DNA of 53,095 nt from Bellilinea sp034411135 (GCA_034411135.1 DAOUMN010000044.1:1-53095), one strand, 5' to 3'. Shown: positions 1 through 9,290, numbered from the stretch's first letter. A program made the numbers and translations. Notes: a model not told the origin generated them from the letters alone.

Positions 1-596
1 CGCGCCACTTTTACCGGATCATCGCCCAACAGAGTGCGGTCATCGCGGGTAAAAGTCATTGAAGCAACCACCGGCAGATGCGGTGCAATAGCGCGCGCCG
101 CCTGGATGGCTTCCCTGACTTCATACAGATCGGTCATCGTTTCGATGATCAACAAATCCACCCCCGCATCGCTCAAGGCAGCGATTTGCTCGCCGAATGC
201 CTGGCGGGCTTGCTCTGGCTGCACCCGCCCGAAGGGAGCCAAGCGCACCCCAAGCGGACCGATATCCCCCGCAATCAACACCTCTTTGAAGGATGCCATC
301 ACCACCCGGCGGGCTAATTCGACTGCCGCCGCGTTGATTTCCACAACACGCTCGTCCAACCCATGGTGTGCCAGTTTGAACCGGTTGGCGCCAAAGGTAT
401 TAGTTTGGATGATCTGCGCACCGGCATCGATATATTCGCGATGAATCGATGCCACCAGTGCCGGGTCGGTCAGGTTCAATTCATCAAAACAGCGTTCAAA
501 TGACACTCCGCGCTGATTGAGCAATGTACCCATTGCGCCATCGGCAAGCACCGGGCGGCTGGCATGAATCAAACTCAAGAATGGACTTTCTTTCAT
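1..596 (-). CDS. Homocysteine S-methyltransferase domain protein, N-terminal part (runs off the window)
   Basis: The minus-strand frame opens with ATG at 596 and stays open to the window edge, giving about 198 residues. It begins MKESPFLSLIHASRPVLADG and continues GAMGT, the hallmark start of the homocysteine S-methyltransferase (TIM-barrel) family; later motifs include QTNTFGANRF, GDIGPLG and a DLLIIETM strand. These enzymes transfer a methyl group to homocysteine to make methionine; the zinc-binding cysteines lie beyond the visible part. The gene starts 9 bp after the metH stop, so it is very likely co-transcribed with metH. In many bacteria such a domain is fused to a methylenetetrahydrofolate reductase, which would supply MetH with methyl-folate, but that half cannot be seen here. 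Family assignment is strong; the bifunctional state is a guess. Confidence 0.85.
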   Translation of the reverse strand, partial: MKESPFLSLIHASRPVLADGAMGTLLNQRGVSFERCFDELNLTDPALVASIHREYIDAGAQIIQTNTFGANRFKLAHHGLDERVVEINAAAVELARRVVMASFKEVLIAGDIGPLGVRLAPFGRVQPEQARQAFGEQIAALSDAGVDLLIIETMTDLYEVREAIQAARAIAPHLPVVASMTFTRDDRTLLGDDPVKVA

Positions 597-605
597 GGCA
601 CACTC

Positions 606-3600
606 TCACGATTTCAATAATTGTTCAACCCGGCTCTCGCCAATATTGAAGTAACGGGCGTCCGGGTGATGGATAATGATCGCCGCGGTGGATTGTTCCG
701 GCACAAGTTGGTAGGCTTCGGTCAGCGTCATACCCAGTTCCGTTTCCACAGGCAGCAATTGGAAAACTTTTTCATGATCTGCCAGTTCTGGGATTGCGGG
801 ATAACCCCAAGAGTATCGCTTGCCCCTGCCTGCCGGAATGCCCAATTCGCGGCGAATGTGGCGGTGCAGGTATTCAGCGGCGGCTTCCGCAGTTTGCACA
901 GCCAGCCCATGAGTAAAATACGCTTCGGAATAGTTGCCTTCCAACTGCAGCAAATCGAAGCGCTCACTCGCCCGCTGCCCAACCGTAACCACCTGGAAGG
1001 CAACAACATCCAGTTGACCGGAATCCAGTGAAGCAAAGTAATCCGCCAGGCACAGGTGCTCGCCTTCCATCTGACGTGGAAAGGTAAACCGAGTTAATTC
1101 TGCTGGGCTGCCTGCCTGCACACTGCCCGGTTCGTAAAGGATCAAGTCATTACCGTCAGACTGCACCGGAAAATACCCATAAACACCTTTGGGTACCAAC
1201 CAGCCATCACGAATGGCTTCGCGTTTCATCCGCTGCAGGCGTTGTTCATATTCGATTTCCAGGGCTTCCCAGGCTTCACCGTGGGTATTTTTAGCGCCCC
1301 ACGACAGACGGAACAATTCATTCTTAAAAAGGCACTCGAACACCGCCTCCAGCGGCATCTGATGCACCACTCTCGCCCCCCACGAGGGTGGGCGTGGAAT
1401 GTCGCCTGCCGGTTGCACCGCCGAACGGCGGATGGATTCGGGGCGCGCCTGGCTGCGGGTTGCGCGTCCCACCTCTTGCTCGGATTCACGCCGGATCGCC
1501 TCCAAAAGCTTCTCCCGCTCGGGTGGATTGACCAGCACATCCATGGTTGCCAGTCCTTCGAAGGCATCCTTGCAATAGAAAACACCCGGAGCATAAATTT
1601 CACCCGATTCGGTCAGCAGGATGCGCCGTCCAAAGCGGCGGTTGATTGCCGCGCCGCCGATCAACACGGGAAAATTCAAATTGCGCCGCTGCAATTCATT
1701 GACAATCAAGGGCATTTGTTTGCTGGTACTGACCAGCAGTGCGCTCAAACCAATTGCGGTTGCATTGACTTCGACCGCCTTAGCAATGATCGTTTCCGCT
1801 GGCACTTGCTTGCCCAGGTCGATCACATCGTAACCGTTGTTGGAGAGAATGGTCTTGACCAGGTTCTTGCCGATATCATGCACATCGCCATACACGGTTG
1901 CCAGAACCATCAAACCTTTACTCACTCCTTCTTTCTTTTCGAGAAACTTTTCCAGGTAAGCGACGGATTTTTTCATCACTTCCGCCGACTGCAACACAAA
2001 TGGAAGGATCAGTTCACCGCTGCCAAATTTGTCGCCCACTTCCTTCATCGCTGGCAGTAAAACACTATTTAGGATGTGCACCGCGCAATCGTGCCGGCTG
2101 GGGTAAATATCCCGTGCCAGAATTTCATCGATATCGGCTTCAACGCCATCCTTCAAACGATGAAGGATACGCCAGTGCAGCCGTTCTTCTGCTGCCAGCG
2201 ACTGCAAAACAACCTGCGGGCTGTTGCCACGTTGCTGCGTCGTTGGCTCCAAACGATCGAGACAGGCAATAAAGCGCTGCAATGCATCCGTTCGGCGGTT
2301 GAGGATCAAATCTTCCGCCAGAACTCGTTCTTCAGGGGAGATTTCCGCGTACGGGGTGATGTGAATCGGGTTGACAATTGCCATATCCAACCCTGCCTGT
2401 ACGCAGTGATACAACATCACGCTGTTGAGCACAGCCCTTGCGCGCGGTGCCAGTCCAAAGGAAACATTGCTTACCCCCAGTGAGGTCAGTACACCGGGTA
2501 ATGCCGCCTTGATTTGGCGGATGCCCTCGATGGTTTCGATGGCAGAGTGGGCAAACTCCGTATCACCAGTTGCCAGGGTGAAGGTCAGGGCATCAAAAAC
2601 CAAATCGCACGGGCGCAGCCCATGCTGATTGACAGCCAAATCATGAATTCGCCGCGCTATCTCCAGTTTTCGCTGTGCTGTTTTTGCCATACCCTGCTCG
2701 TCAATGGTCAGCGCAATTACCGCCGCATTGTACTGACGGGCAAGCTTAAAAATCTGGTTGGCTTTGGCGAGTCCCCCCTCCAGGTGGGTGGAATTGATCA
2801 GGCAACGTCCTGGCGCAGTTTGCAAGGCTGCCTCTAGCACGTCCACTTCGGTCGTGTCAATCACCAATGGCACGGGCACAGCGGATGCCAGTTTTTTGAC
2901 CACTTTGCGCATCGTCTCAGCTTCATCAGCGCGTTCCGTGAGGGCAACACATACATCCAACCCGTGCGCGCCGGAATCAACCTGTTCGCGGGCAATTTCC
3001 AGAATGTCCTCGTAGCGTCCCTCCAGGATCAATGTCTTGAATTTGCGCGACCCCTGCGTGTTGAGCCGTTCGCCAATTAAAAATGGGCGTGGTTCCTGCA
3101 ACATTGGTTGAGCCTGCATCGAAGAAGCGAGACGCGGCACCTGTAAAAGTGGTCGTGGTGGTCGCTGACGTCCGCCAACGCGCTCAACCAGCAAGCGCAG
3201 GTGCTCCGGGGTGGTACCACAGCAACCACCCACCACACTAATATGATGTTTTTCGACGAATTCGGTCAGCGCCTCTGCAAATGGCAGCGGTTCAAGCGGG
3301 TAAACCGCCTGTCCATCCACATTGAGCGGTAACCCGGCGTTTGGTATACAAGATACCGGCAGCGAAGTTTGTTCGCCCAGGTATTGGATGGGCAGGCGCA
3401 TATGCTCTGGACCGGTCGAGCAGTTTAGCCCAATCACGTCAACTGCTAGCCCTTCGAGAATAGCCTGAACAGCCGAGATATCGGTTCCCAGCAACATGCG
3501 TCCGGTGGTATCCAAGGTTACCTGTGCCTGAATGGGCAACCAGACGGCAGTATCTTCAAAAGCGCGTTGTATACCGGTTATGGCTGCCTTAACCTCCAGG

Positions 3601-4124
3601 ATATCCTGCGAAGTTTCGATCAGGATCAAATCCACACCACCTTCGATCAATCCACGCGCCTGCTCGCGGAAGACCTTTGCCAGATCTTCATAGGTCACAT
3701 CCGATAATTCCGGGTCTTCCATCGAAGGTAGTTTTCCGGAAGGCCCGATCGAACCGGCTACAAAGCGCGGCTGTTGGGCAGTGCTGAATTCATCTGCCAC
3801 CCGCCTTGCCAGGCTGGCGGCTGCACGGTTGATCTCAAGCACCTGTCCCTCTAACCCGTATTCTGTCAGGGTAATGCGGTTAGAGCGGAACGTGTTGGTT
3901 TCAATGACATCCACCCCAACCTCCAAAAAAGAACGGTGGACCTGCTCCACTGCCTGCGGGTAGGTGATCACCAGATAATCGTTGCAGCCCAAGGTGCGAT
4001 CGCCGCCAAAATGTTCGGCGGTCAGGTTCATTTTTTGTAAACTGGTGCCCATAGCACCATCGAAAACCAGTACCTTCTGTGCGAGTGCCTGCAGATAAGC
4101 GGGTCGGGTCAGCTTGCGATTCAT
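606..4124 (-). CDS. metH: Cobalamin-dependent methionine synthase MetH
   Basis: About 1172 residues, the full-length four-module enzyme that methylates homocysteine from 5-methyltetrahydrofolate through methylcobalamin in the cytosol. Order: homocysteine-binding barrel (about 1-310; zinc ligands Cys235 in GLNCS and Cys301/302 in GGCCGT), pterin-binding barrel (about 330-590, GERLNTQGSRKF), B12 cap and B12-binding domain (about 640-880, DVHDIG with cobalt-ligating His749), and a C-terminal AdoMet-dependent reactivation domain (about 930-1170). I chose the ATG at 4124 because GAGGAG lies 6 bases upstream; ATG 4127 is also possible. A longer open frame runs further upstream, but it translates the riboswitch and terminator and is not credible. 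It is first gene of a unit with the homocysteine methyltransferase gene and is controlled by a SAM-I riboswitch. Confidence 0.97.
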   Translation of the reverse strand: MNRKLTRPAYLQALAQKVLVFDGAMGTSLQKMNLTAEHFGGDRTLGCNDYLVITYPQAVEQVHRSFLEVGVDVIETNTFRSNRITLTEYGLEGQVLEINRAAASLARRVADEFSTAQQPRFVAGSIGPSGKLPSMEDPELSDVTYEDLAKVFREQARGLIEGGVDLILIETSQDILEVKAAITGIQRAFEDTAVWLPIQAQVTLDTTGRMLLGTDISAVQAILEGLAVDVIGLNCSTGPEHMRLPIQYLGEQTSLPVSCIPNAGLPLNVDGQAVYPLEPLPFAEALTEFVEKHHISVVGGCCGTTPEHLRLLVERVGGRQRPPRPLLQVPRLASSMQAQPMLQEPRPFLIGERLNTQGSRKFKTLILEGRYEDILEIAREQVDSGAHGLDVCVALTERADEAETMRKVVKKLASAVPVPLVIDTTEVDVLEAALQTAPGRCLINSTHLEGGLAKANQIFKLARQYNAAVIALTIDEQGMAKTAQRKLEIARRIHDLAVNQHGLRPCDLVFDALTFTLATGDTEFAHSAIETIEGIRQIKAALPGVLTSLGVSNVSFGLAPRARAVLNSVMLYHCVQAGLDMAIVNPIHITPYAEISPEERVLAEDLILNRRTDALQRFIACLDRLEPTTQQRGNSPQVVLQSLAAEERLHWRILHRLKDGVEADIDEILARDIYPSRHDCAVHILNSVLLPAMKEVGDKFGSGELILPFVLQSAEVMKKSVAYLEKFLEKKEGVSKGLMVLATVYGDVHDIGKNLVKTILSNNGYDVIDLGKQVPAETIIAKAVEVNATAIGLSALLVSTSKQMPLIVNELQRRNLNFPVLIGGAAINRRFGRRILLTESGEIYAPGVFYCKDAFEGLATMDVLVNPPEREKLLEAIRRESEQEVGRATRSQARPESIRRSAVQPAGDIPRPPSWGARVVHQMPLEAVFECLFKNELFRLSWGAKNTHGEAWEALEIEYEQRLQRMKREAIRDGWLVPKGVYGYFPVQSDGNDLILYEPGSVQAGSPAELTRFTFPRQMEGEHLCLADYFASLDSGQLDVVAFQVVTVGQRASERFDLLQLEGNYSEAYFTHGLAVQTAEAAAEYLHRHIRRELGIPAGRGKRYSWGYPAIPELADHEKVFQLLPVETELGMTLTEAYQLVPEQSTAAIIIHHPDARYFNIGESRVEQLLKS

Positions 4125-4148
4125 CATGCGCTCCTCGTTGTCGTGGAT

Positions 4149-4175
4149 AAAAAATGCCTCTCGGAAGAGAGGCAC
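4149..4175 (-). terminator. Intrinsic terminator of the metH SAM riboswitch
   Basis: On the minus strand an 8-bp perfect stem (TGCCTCTC/GAGAGGCA, tetraloop TTCC) is followed directly by six T residues. It lies between the SAM aptamer and the metH ribosome binding site, where the expression platform of a transcription-attenuating S-box belongs. With SAM bound the terminator should form and metH be switched off. Confidence 0.9.
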
Positions 4176-4192
4176 ACCGGTGCGATGTTTTG

Positions 4193-4309
4193 CTCTCATC
4201 TTCCAGAAATCCCGCTTGTTCGGCGGTCTCTGCCGGAGTTGGCACCTGCTGATTTTGCAGCGGTTGCCGAGGCTTCTTCGGGCCGGTCCCTCCACCTCTC
4301 TGGATGAGC
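4193..4309 (-). ncRNA. SAM-I (S-box) riboswitch aptamer upstream of metH
   Basis: The minus-strand leader carries the classic S-box signature in order: AGAGAGGTGGAGGGA, CGGCCC, GAAGCC, CGGCAACC, then GGTGCCAACTCC. The ends pair as P1 (CTCAT with ATGAG). It lies between a sigma-70 promoter and an intrinsic terminator just ahead of metH. S-box aptamers bind S-adenosylmethionine and normally terminate transcription when methionine supply is ample, which fits a methionine synthase operon. Recognition rests on conserved core motifs and context. Confidence 0.95.
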
Positions 4310-4343
4310 GCCGGGATTTTTCCCGGACTGTATGATAAACCAA

Positions 4344-4371
4344 ATTCTACCACAAATGGTAGGATTTTCAA
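4344..4371 (-). promoter_or_regulatory. Predicted sigma-70 promoter of the metH unit
   Basis: On the minus strand TTGAAA (4371-4366) and TAGAAT (4349-4344) are separated by 16 bases. Transcription would start near 4337, about 30 bases before the SAM aptamer. Both boxes differ from consensus by one base. Confidence 0.65.
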
Positions 4372-4543
4372 TATTTCGTCCCAACCTGTTCGATTTTATA
4401 TAAGCTGGAGACCAACTGATAAAGAAGGATATCACCTGGCGCGAAGCGTGCATCCATTTCTGGCAGCTATCCAGCAATGAAATAGGCGATATTCAAGCGC
4501 GGGATGGTGCGGATAGGATATAATTTTGTTCAGAGGTTGCCTC

Positions 4544-4948
4544 GTGGAAAAATCTAAACTCCCCCCGTTTACATCATTTCTGGCTTCCGCGCTCATCTTG
4601 GGTGGGATCGGATTCGCCGGTCTGTTCCTGCTCTTCAATCTAACCTTGCCCACGCTCGGACCTCGCTGGTTGTTCTTTTTCCTGGCAACCATTACAACCA
4701 GCGGGTTGGCTCTGCCGGTAATCTACTTCTTCCACTGGCGATTTCCAAGCCCCAACCCGGTTACGACCGGGATTATCGTCCGACAGGCGATTTGGGTGGG
4801 GGTATATTTTGATCTGTTAGCTTGGTTTCAATTGGGGCGTTTCTTAAGCCTGCCGTTGGCGCTTGCCCTGGCTGCCGGGTTGGCAGCCATTGAATTTGCC
4901 CTGCGGCTGGCAGAGCGCAGCCGCTTTGTCGCCAACGATGAAGAATGA
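4544..4948 (+). CDS. Small integral membrane protein upstream of selA
   Basis: About 134 residues from a GTG start at 4544, chosen because AGAGG lies 7 bases upstream; a TTG at 4526 is the only longer option. Four hydrophobic stretches suggest four membrane helices: around SFLASALILGGIGFAGLFLL, RWLFFFLATITTSGLALPVI, AIWVGVYFDLLAWFQLG and LPLALALAAGLAAIEFAL. No catalytic motif or known family is recognised. The stop overlaps the selA start by 11 bases, so the two are probably translationally coupled. A TATAAT box at 4519-4524 could be its -10 element, but no clear -35 is visible. Confidence 0.75.
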   Translation: MEKSKLPPFTSFLASALILGGIGFAGLFLLFNLTLPTLGPRWLFFFLATITTSGLALPVIYFFHWRFPSPNPVTTGIIVRQAIWVGVYFDLLAWFQLGRFLSLPLALALAAGLAAIEFALRLAERSRFVANDEE

Positions 4949-6299
4949 TCTTCGCAAGCTCCCTGCAGTGGATCTGGTTTTACAGCATCCACGCGCCAGC
5001 CAATGGATTGCCCAATGGGGTCGCCCGCTCAGCCTGGCTGCCATCCGTTCCACATTGGAACAAATTCGCCTGTCGGCAGGGAATAACAACCCCCTGCCGG
5101 ATTTTGACGCTATTCTGAACCAAACCGAGGAATGTCTGACCAGCTGGGTGCAGCCCAGTCTGCACCCGGTTATCAATGCTACTGGTGTCATTTTGCACAC
5201 CAATTTGGGCAGAGCACCGCTCAGCGCGGCAGCCTTGCAGGCAATCCAGGATTGCGCCCAAGGATACGCCACGCTCGAATTTGACCTCGCCAGCGGAAAA
5301 CGAGGCAAACGCGACAGCCACGCGCAGGCGCTGCTCACGCGACTGACTGGTGCCGAGGACGCGCTGGTGGTCAACAACAATGCTGCAGCTGTTCTGCTGG
5401 CGTTAACTGCACTGGCGCGCCGCCGGTCAGTGATCATTTCTCGCACACAACTAGTGGAAATCGGCGGCGGGTTTCGAATTCCCGAGGTCATGAAACAATC
5501 AGGGGCGCGCCTGGTGGAAATCGGCACAACCAACCGCGTGCACTTGCATGATTATGAAGAAGCGCTCAAGCAAAATCCATCCGCCCTGGTTTTACACGCC
5601 CATCATTCCAATTTTCGTATAAGCGGTTTTACCAGTGAACCTTCCCTGTCTGAACTGGTCAGCCTGGCGCATTCTTATCAATCGCCAGTGTTGGACGACC
5701 AAGGCTCCGGTGCATTGCTCGACACTTCAATCTTTGGCATTGCGCACGAACCCACCGTGCAAGAGTCGCTAACTGCCGGCGTGGATATTGTCTGTTTTTC
5801 AGGGGACAAACTGCTTGGCGGCCCACAGGCGGGAATTCTGATCGGTCGAGCCAACCTGCTGGCAAAAGTCAAAAAGCATCCCCTCACCCGCGCTGTGCGG
5901 GCAGACAAATTATGCCTGGCAGCTCTGTCTGCAACGCTGTTGCACTACCTAACCGACCAGGCTGTCACCCAGGTACCAGTCTGGCGTATGATCGCCGCCT
6001 CGCCAGAGTCGCTGTTGAAGCGGGCAGAAAACTGGAAAGCCCGTTTGGGATGGGGTAGCGTCATCCCCGGTTTTTCGACTATCGGCGGCGGTTCGCTGCC
6101 CGAAGAATTGCAGCCCTCTCATCTTCTCTCTCTTTCACTTCCCAATCCGGAGCGGTTTGTCGCCACATTACGCCGCCAATCCCCGGCGGTCATCGCGCGC
6201 ATAGACGACCAGCACGTCTTGTTCGATCCGCGCACAGTTTTTCCCGAACAAGACGAAAAATTGCTCTCCATCCTGTCCAACTTGCCACCGACAAGATGA
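4938..6299 (+). CDS. selA: L-seryl-tRNA(Sec) selenium transferase SelA
   Basis: 453 residues, the usual SelA length. SelA is a pyridoxal-phosphate enzyme that converts seryl-tRNA(Sec) to selenocysteinyl-tRNA(Sec) with selenophosphate. The N-terminal helical part is typical (LPAVDLVLQHP), followed by the fold-type-I core with INATGVILHTNLGRAPL and the PLP-lysine motif SGDKLLGGPQAG (Lys291). Start ATG 4938 overlaps the previous gene; a longer frame from 4863 would run through that gene and was rejected. selB, selD and the Sec tRNA are not in the window, and no in-frame UGA selenoprotein was recognised in the neighbours. Its presence implies selenoproteins elsewhere in the genome. Confidence 0.96.
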   Translation: MKNDLRKLPAVDLVLQHPRASQWIAQWGRPLSLAAIRSTLEQIRLSAGNNNPLPDFDAILNQTEECLTSWVQPSLHPVINATGVILHTNLGRAPLSAAALQAIQDCAQGYATLEFDLASGKRGKRDSHAQALLTRLTGAEDALVVNNNAAAVLLALTALARRRSVIISRTQLVEIGGGFRIPEVMKQSGARLVEIGTTNRVHLHDYEEALKQNPSALVLHAHHSNFRISGFTSEPSLSELVSLAHSYQSPVLDDQGSGALLDTSIFGIAHEPTVQESLTAGVDIVCFSGDKLLGGPQAGILIGRANLLAKVKKHPLTRAVRADKLCLAALSATLLHYLTDQAVTQVPVWRMIAASPESLLKRAENWKARLGWGSVIPGFSTIGGGSLPEELQPSHLLSLSLPNPERFVATLRRQSPAVIARIDDQHVLFDPRTVFPEQDEKLLSILSNLPPTR

Positions 6300-6332
6300 A
6301 TTCCGCAAAACTCGCTATCCAGAGGAACTCGA

Positions 6333-7568
6333 ATGAAAAACCAAATTGATGCCTTGATGGAAGCCCAACAATTGGATGCATTGTTGATCACCGGCAGCGC
6401 CATTCACAACCCGGCAATGGTCTATTTGACCGGCGGCGGACACGTCACCAATGCAGACCTCATTAAGAGACGCGGCTCGACGGGGGTGTTGTTTTGCAAT
6501 CCAATGGAACGTGATGAAGCCGCCCGAAGTGGGTTGGAAATTCGCCTGTATTCCGACTATCCCCTACGTCCGTTACTTGAACAGAGTGGACAAAATTTTC
6601 CCCGCGCCATGGCACTGCGATACCAGAAAATGCTGGCGGATGCAGGCTTGACTCACGGCAGAATCGCCCTCTATGGCAAGGTGGAGGCCGGTCCCCTGTA
6701 TGCCACACTTGACGAATTGAAACGCGTAGCACCCGAAATCGAATGGGTTGGTTTTGTCCAGGATCCAATTCTCCTGCCAGCTATGATGACCAAGGATCCG
6801 GATGAGATCGCTCGTATCCGCCAAATGGGCAAAATCACTACCGAGGTGGTCGCCCGCACAGCCGATTTCCTGACCAAACATGCTGTCAAAGGTGAGGTGC
6901 TGGTGAGAGCTGACGGTCAGCCGTTGACCATCGGCGAAGTCAAGGGCAAAATCAACCTGTGGTTGAGCGAGTTGGGCGCAGAGAACCCGGAAGGCACAAT
7001 CTTCGCCATTGGGCGGGATGCGGGTGTCCCCCACAGCAGCGGCAATGCCGCCGATCTGCTCCGCCTGGGTCAAACGATCGTTTTCGATATTTTCCCCTGT
7101 GAGGCTGGTGGCGGTTATTACTACGACTTCACCCGCACCTGGTCTTTAGGCTATGCCAGTAATGAGGCTGTTCAGCTATATCAGCAGGTCAAAGATGTGT
7201 TCGACAACCTCATTGAGGAATTGAAGGTTAACACCCCGTTTAAACATTACCAGCAGCGCACCTGCGATCTGTTCGAGAAACTGGGACATCCCACCGTGCA
7301 CTCCGACCCCAATACCCAGGAAGGCTATGTTCATAGCGTTGGGCATGGTGTCGGGCTGCACATTCACGAAATGCCCTTCAGTGGTTTTACCGCCAGCGAC
7401 GAGGACATCCTCCTGCCGGGAACCGTATTTACCATGGAGCCGGGTTTATATTACCCTTCGCGTGGGATGGGTTTTCGCATTGAAGACACCTATCTGACCC
7501 GTGCCGACGGCACCTTCGAAGCGCTGGCTGAGTACCCGTATGATTTTATCTTGCCCATGCGTACCTGA
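6333..7568 (+). CDS. M24-family metallopeptidase (Xaa-Pro aminopeptidase-like)
   Basis: 411 residues with an N-terminal creatinase/prolidase-like domain (about 1-150) and a C-terminal pita-bread M24 domain. The five expected metal ligands are all visible: Asp in VFDIFP, Asp in YYDFTRT, His in VGHGVGLHIHE, Glu in FTMEPGLYY and Glu in GFRIEDTYL. Such enzymes remove N-terminal residues preceding proline or cleave X-Pro dipeptides in the cytosol. ATG 6333 follows AGAGGA at a good distance. It lies 33 bp after selA and 20 bp before tsaD on the same strand, probably one unit. The exact substrate cannot be told from sequence. Confidence 0.92.
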   Translation: MKNQIDALMEAQQLDALLITGSAIHNPAMVYLTGGGHVTNADLIKRRGSTGVLFCNPMERDEAARSGLEIRLYSDYPLRPLLEQSGQNFPRAMALRYQKMLADAGLTHGRIALYGKVEAGPLYATLDELKRVAPEIEWVGFVQDPILLPAMMTKDPDEIARIRQMGKITTEVVARTADFLTKHAVKGEVLVRADGQPLTIGEVKGKINLWLSELGAENPEGTIFAIGRDAGVPHSSGNAADLLRLGQTIVFDIFPCEAGGGYYYDFTRTWSLGYASNEAVQLYQQVKDVFDNLIEELKVNTPFKHYQQRTCDLFEKLGHPTVHSDPNTQEGYVHSVGHGVGLHIHEMPFSGFTASDEDILLPGTVFTMEPGLYYPSRGMGFRIEDTYLTRADGTFEALAEYPYDFILPMRT

Positions 7569-7588
7569 ACCTGTGGTATAAAGTGGTT

Positions 7589-8635
7589 ATGATTGGTAAA
7601 TTTTCCTCAGAATTACCTCCCGCCCGTGTACTGGGAATTGAAACCTCGTGCGACGAAACCGCCGCGGCGGTGGTCGAAAATGGGCGCGCGCTGCTTTCCA
7701 GTGTCATAGCCAGCCAGGTGGATATTCATACCCAGTATGGCGGAGTGTTCCCGGAAGTGGCTTCCCGCCAACACATCCGCACAATTTATGCCATCGTCGA
7801 TGAAGCCCTGCAGCGCGCCCACCTTGGTCTGGGTGACATCGATGCCATTGCGGTGACGCGCGGTCCCGGTCTGGCGGGATCGCTGGTGATTGGAGTTAAC
7901 ATGGCAAAGGGTCTGGCGATTGCTGCCAATCTGCCGTTAATTGGTGTCAATCATCTAGAAGGGCATATTTATTCCGCCTGGCTCTATCCTGCCGACGCTC
8001 CGCAGCCGCCATCACCGCCGCAATTTCCCCTACTTGCTTTACTGGTTTCTGGTGGGCACACCGAATTGAACCTGATCAGTCAGCACCTTGAATACCAGCG
8101 GCTGGGCGGCACGCTGGATGACGCCGCTGGTGAAGCCTTCGACAAAGTGGCACGGCTGCTGGGTCTGCCCTATCCGGGTGGTCCGTCAATTCAAAGAGCC
8201 GCCCAGGATGGAAACCCGCAAGCCTTCACCTTCCCACGCGCCCGACTGGAAGGTACCTGGAATTATTCCTTTAGTGGATTGAAAACCGCAGTACTGCGCA
8301 CCGTACGGGACCTGGAAAGCCGCGGGCGAAGCCTGCCGGTGGCTGACCTGGCAGCCAGTTTTCAAGCCGCCGTGGTGGACGTGCTGGTGCAGAAAACCAT
8401 CCACGCCGCGCGGGTGTACCAGGCTAAGGAAATCCTGGTTGCAGGCGGGGTATCTGCTAACGAAGCCCTGCGCAACGCATTTCTTTCCCAACGTGAGTTT
8501 CCTGTGCATATCCCGCCGCTTTCCCTATGCACCGATAACGCTGCGATGATTGCTGCCGCCGGTTATTTTCACTACATTGCCGGGGAGCGTCACCCGCTCA
8601 ATCTCGACGTGCTGCCGACCTGGACACTTTCATGA
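7589..8635 (+). CDS. tsaD: tRNA N6-adenosine threonylcarbamoyltransferase TsaD
   Basis: About 348 residues of the Kae1/Qri7/TsaD ASKHA-fold family, which transfers the threonylcarbamoyl group to A37 of ANN-decoding tRNAs with TsaB and TsaE. Diagnostic motifs: LGIETSCDETAAAVV near the N-terminus, the metal-binding NHLEGHIYSAW, LVSGGHTEL, and the C-terminal GGVSANEALR and CTDNAAMIA. ATG 7589 is used; the frame also allows GTG 7583, and neither has a strong ribosome binding site. No tsaB or tsaE is adjacent. Family assignment is secure. Confidence 0.96.
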   Translation: MIGKFSSELPPARVLGIETSCDETAAAVVENGRALLSSVIASQVDIHTQYGGVFPEVASRQHIRTIYAIVDEALQRAHLGLGDIDAIAVTRGPGLAGSLVIGVNMAKGLAIAANLPLIGVNHLEGHIYSAWLYPADAPQPPSPPQFPLLALLVSGGHTELNLISQHLEYQRLGGTLDDAAGEAFDKVARLLGLPYPGGPSIQRAAQDGNPQAFTFPRARLEGTWNYSFSGLKTAVLRTVRDLESRGRSLPVADLAASFQAAVVDVLVQKTIHAARVYQAKEILVAGGVSANEALRNAFLSQREFPVHIPPLSLCTDNAAMIAAAGYFHYIAGERHPLNLDVLPTWTLS

Positions 8636-8669
8636 GACCGGCGTATCTTTTTTATCAAGCGGACATCTA

Positions 8670-9290
8670 ATGGTTAACCAAAGCCAGGATCCATCCGCCC
8701 TGTCGCTGACTGCATTAAAATCCGGCAACCGGGTTGAATTTGCGCGTCTGGTAGACCGTTACTCTGACAATATCTACCGTCTGGCGCTTAAATTCACCAG
8801 CAACCCGCAAGACGCTGAGGATGTCCTGCAAGAGACTTTTATAAAAGCCATGCGTGCCTTACCCGAGTTTGAAGGACGTTCCAGTCTTTCAACCTGGCTG
8901 TACCGTATCGCCGTCAATGAAGCTCTCATGCTGCTGCGTAAACGCAAACCCGATCTTTCATTGGATAGTGAACCGGAGGACGATTCTGAGGAAGGGTTGA
9001 GTACAAATGGGTTAATCCTGGCAGATTGGTGCTGTCTGCCTGAGACCGAACTGCTTTCCGAGGAATCACGCCATTTTCTGAATCAGGCAATTGCTCGGCT
9101 GCCCGAAACTTTGCGGAGTGTTTTTTTGTTGCGCGATATCGAAGGGTTTTCCATCCGCGAAACAGCGGAAACACTGGGATTGACAGAAACCAATGTGAAA
9201 ACCCGCCTGCTGCGTGCCCGCCTGTTCCTGCGCCAGGAATTGTCCCGTTACTTTGGAGAGCGGTTGACGGAGTGGAAAAAAAATGGCTGA
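8670..9290 (+). CDS. ECF-type RNA polymerase sigma factor
   Basis: 206 residues with sigma-70 region 2 (about 20-90: YRLALKFTSNPQDAEDVLQE, then STWLYRIAVNEAL) and region 4 (about 135-195: LPETLRSVFLLRDIEGFSIR with a helix-turn-helix ending NVKTRLLRAR), no region 1 or 3: an extracytoplasmic-function sigma factor. The frame is open from 8550, but the extra 40 residues overlap tsaD and look random; ATG 8670 begins the conserved part. The anti-sigma gene overlaps its stop by 8 bp, a classic co-regulated pair. Downstream genes are redox proteins, so a redox or envelope stress regulon is a reasonable inference. Confidence 0.93.
   Translation: MVNQSQDPSALSLTALKSGNRVEFARLVDRYSDNIYRLALKFTSNPQDAEDVLQETFIKAMRALPEFEGRSSLSTWLYRIAVNEALMLLRKRKPDLSLDSEPEDDSEEGLSTNGLILADWCCLPETELLSEESRHFLNQAIARLPETLRSVFLLRDIEGFSIRETAETLGLTETNVKTRLLRARLFLRQELSRYFGERLTEWKKNG

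Noticed and set aside
34..444. Plus-strand frames opposite the homocysteine methyltransferase and metH
   Set aside because: Low-complexity antisense shadows; the minus strand carries complete conserved domains here.
4125..4343. Longer metH frame reaching 4343
   Set aside because: It translates the terminator and SAM aptamer; conserved MetH sequence starts at 4124 with a good ribosome binding site.
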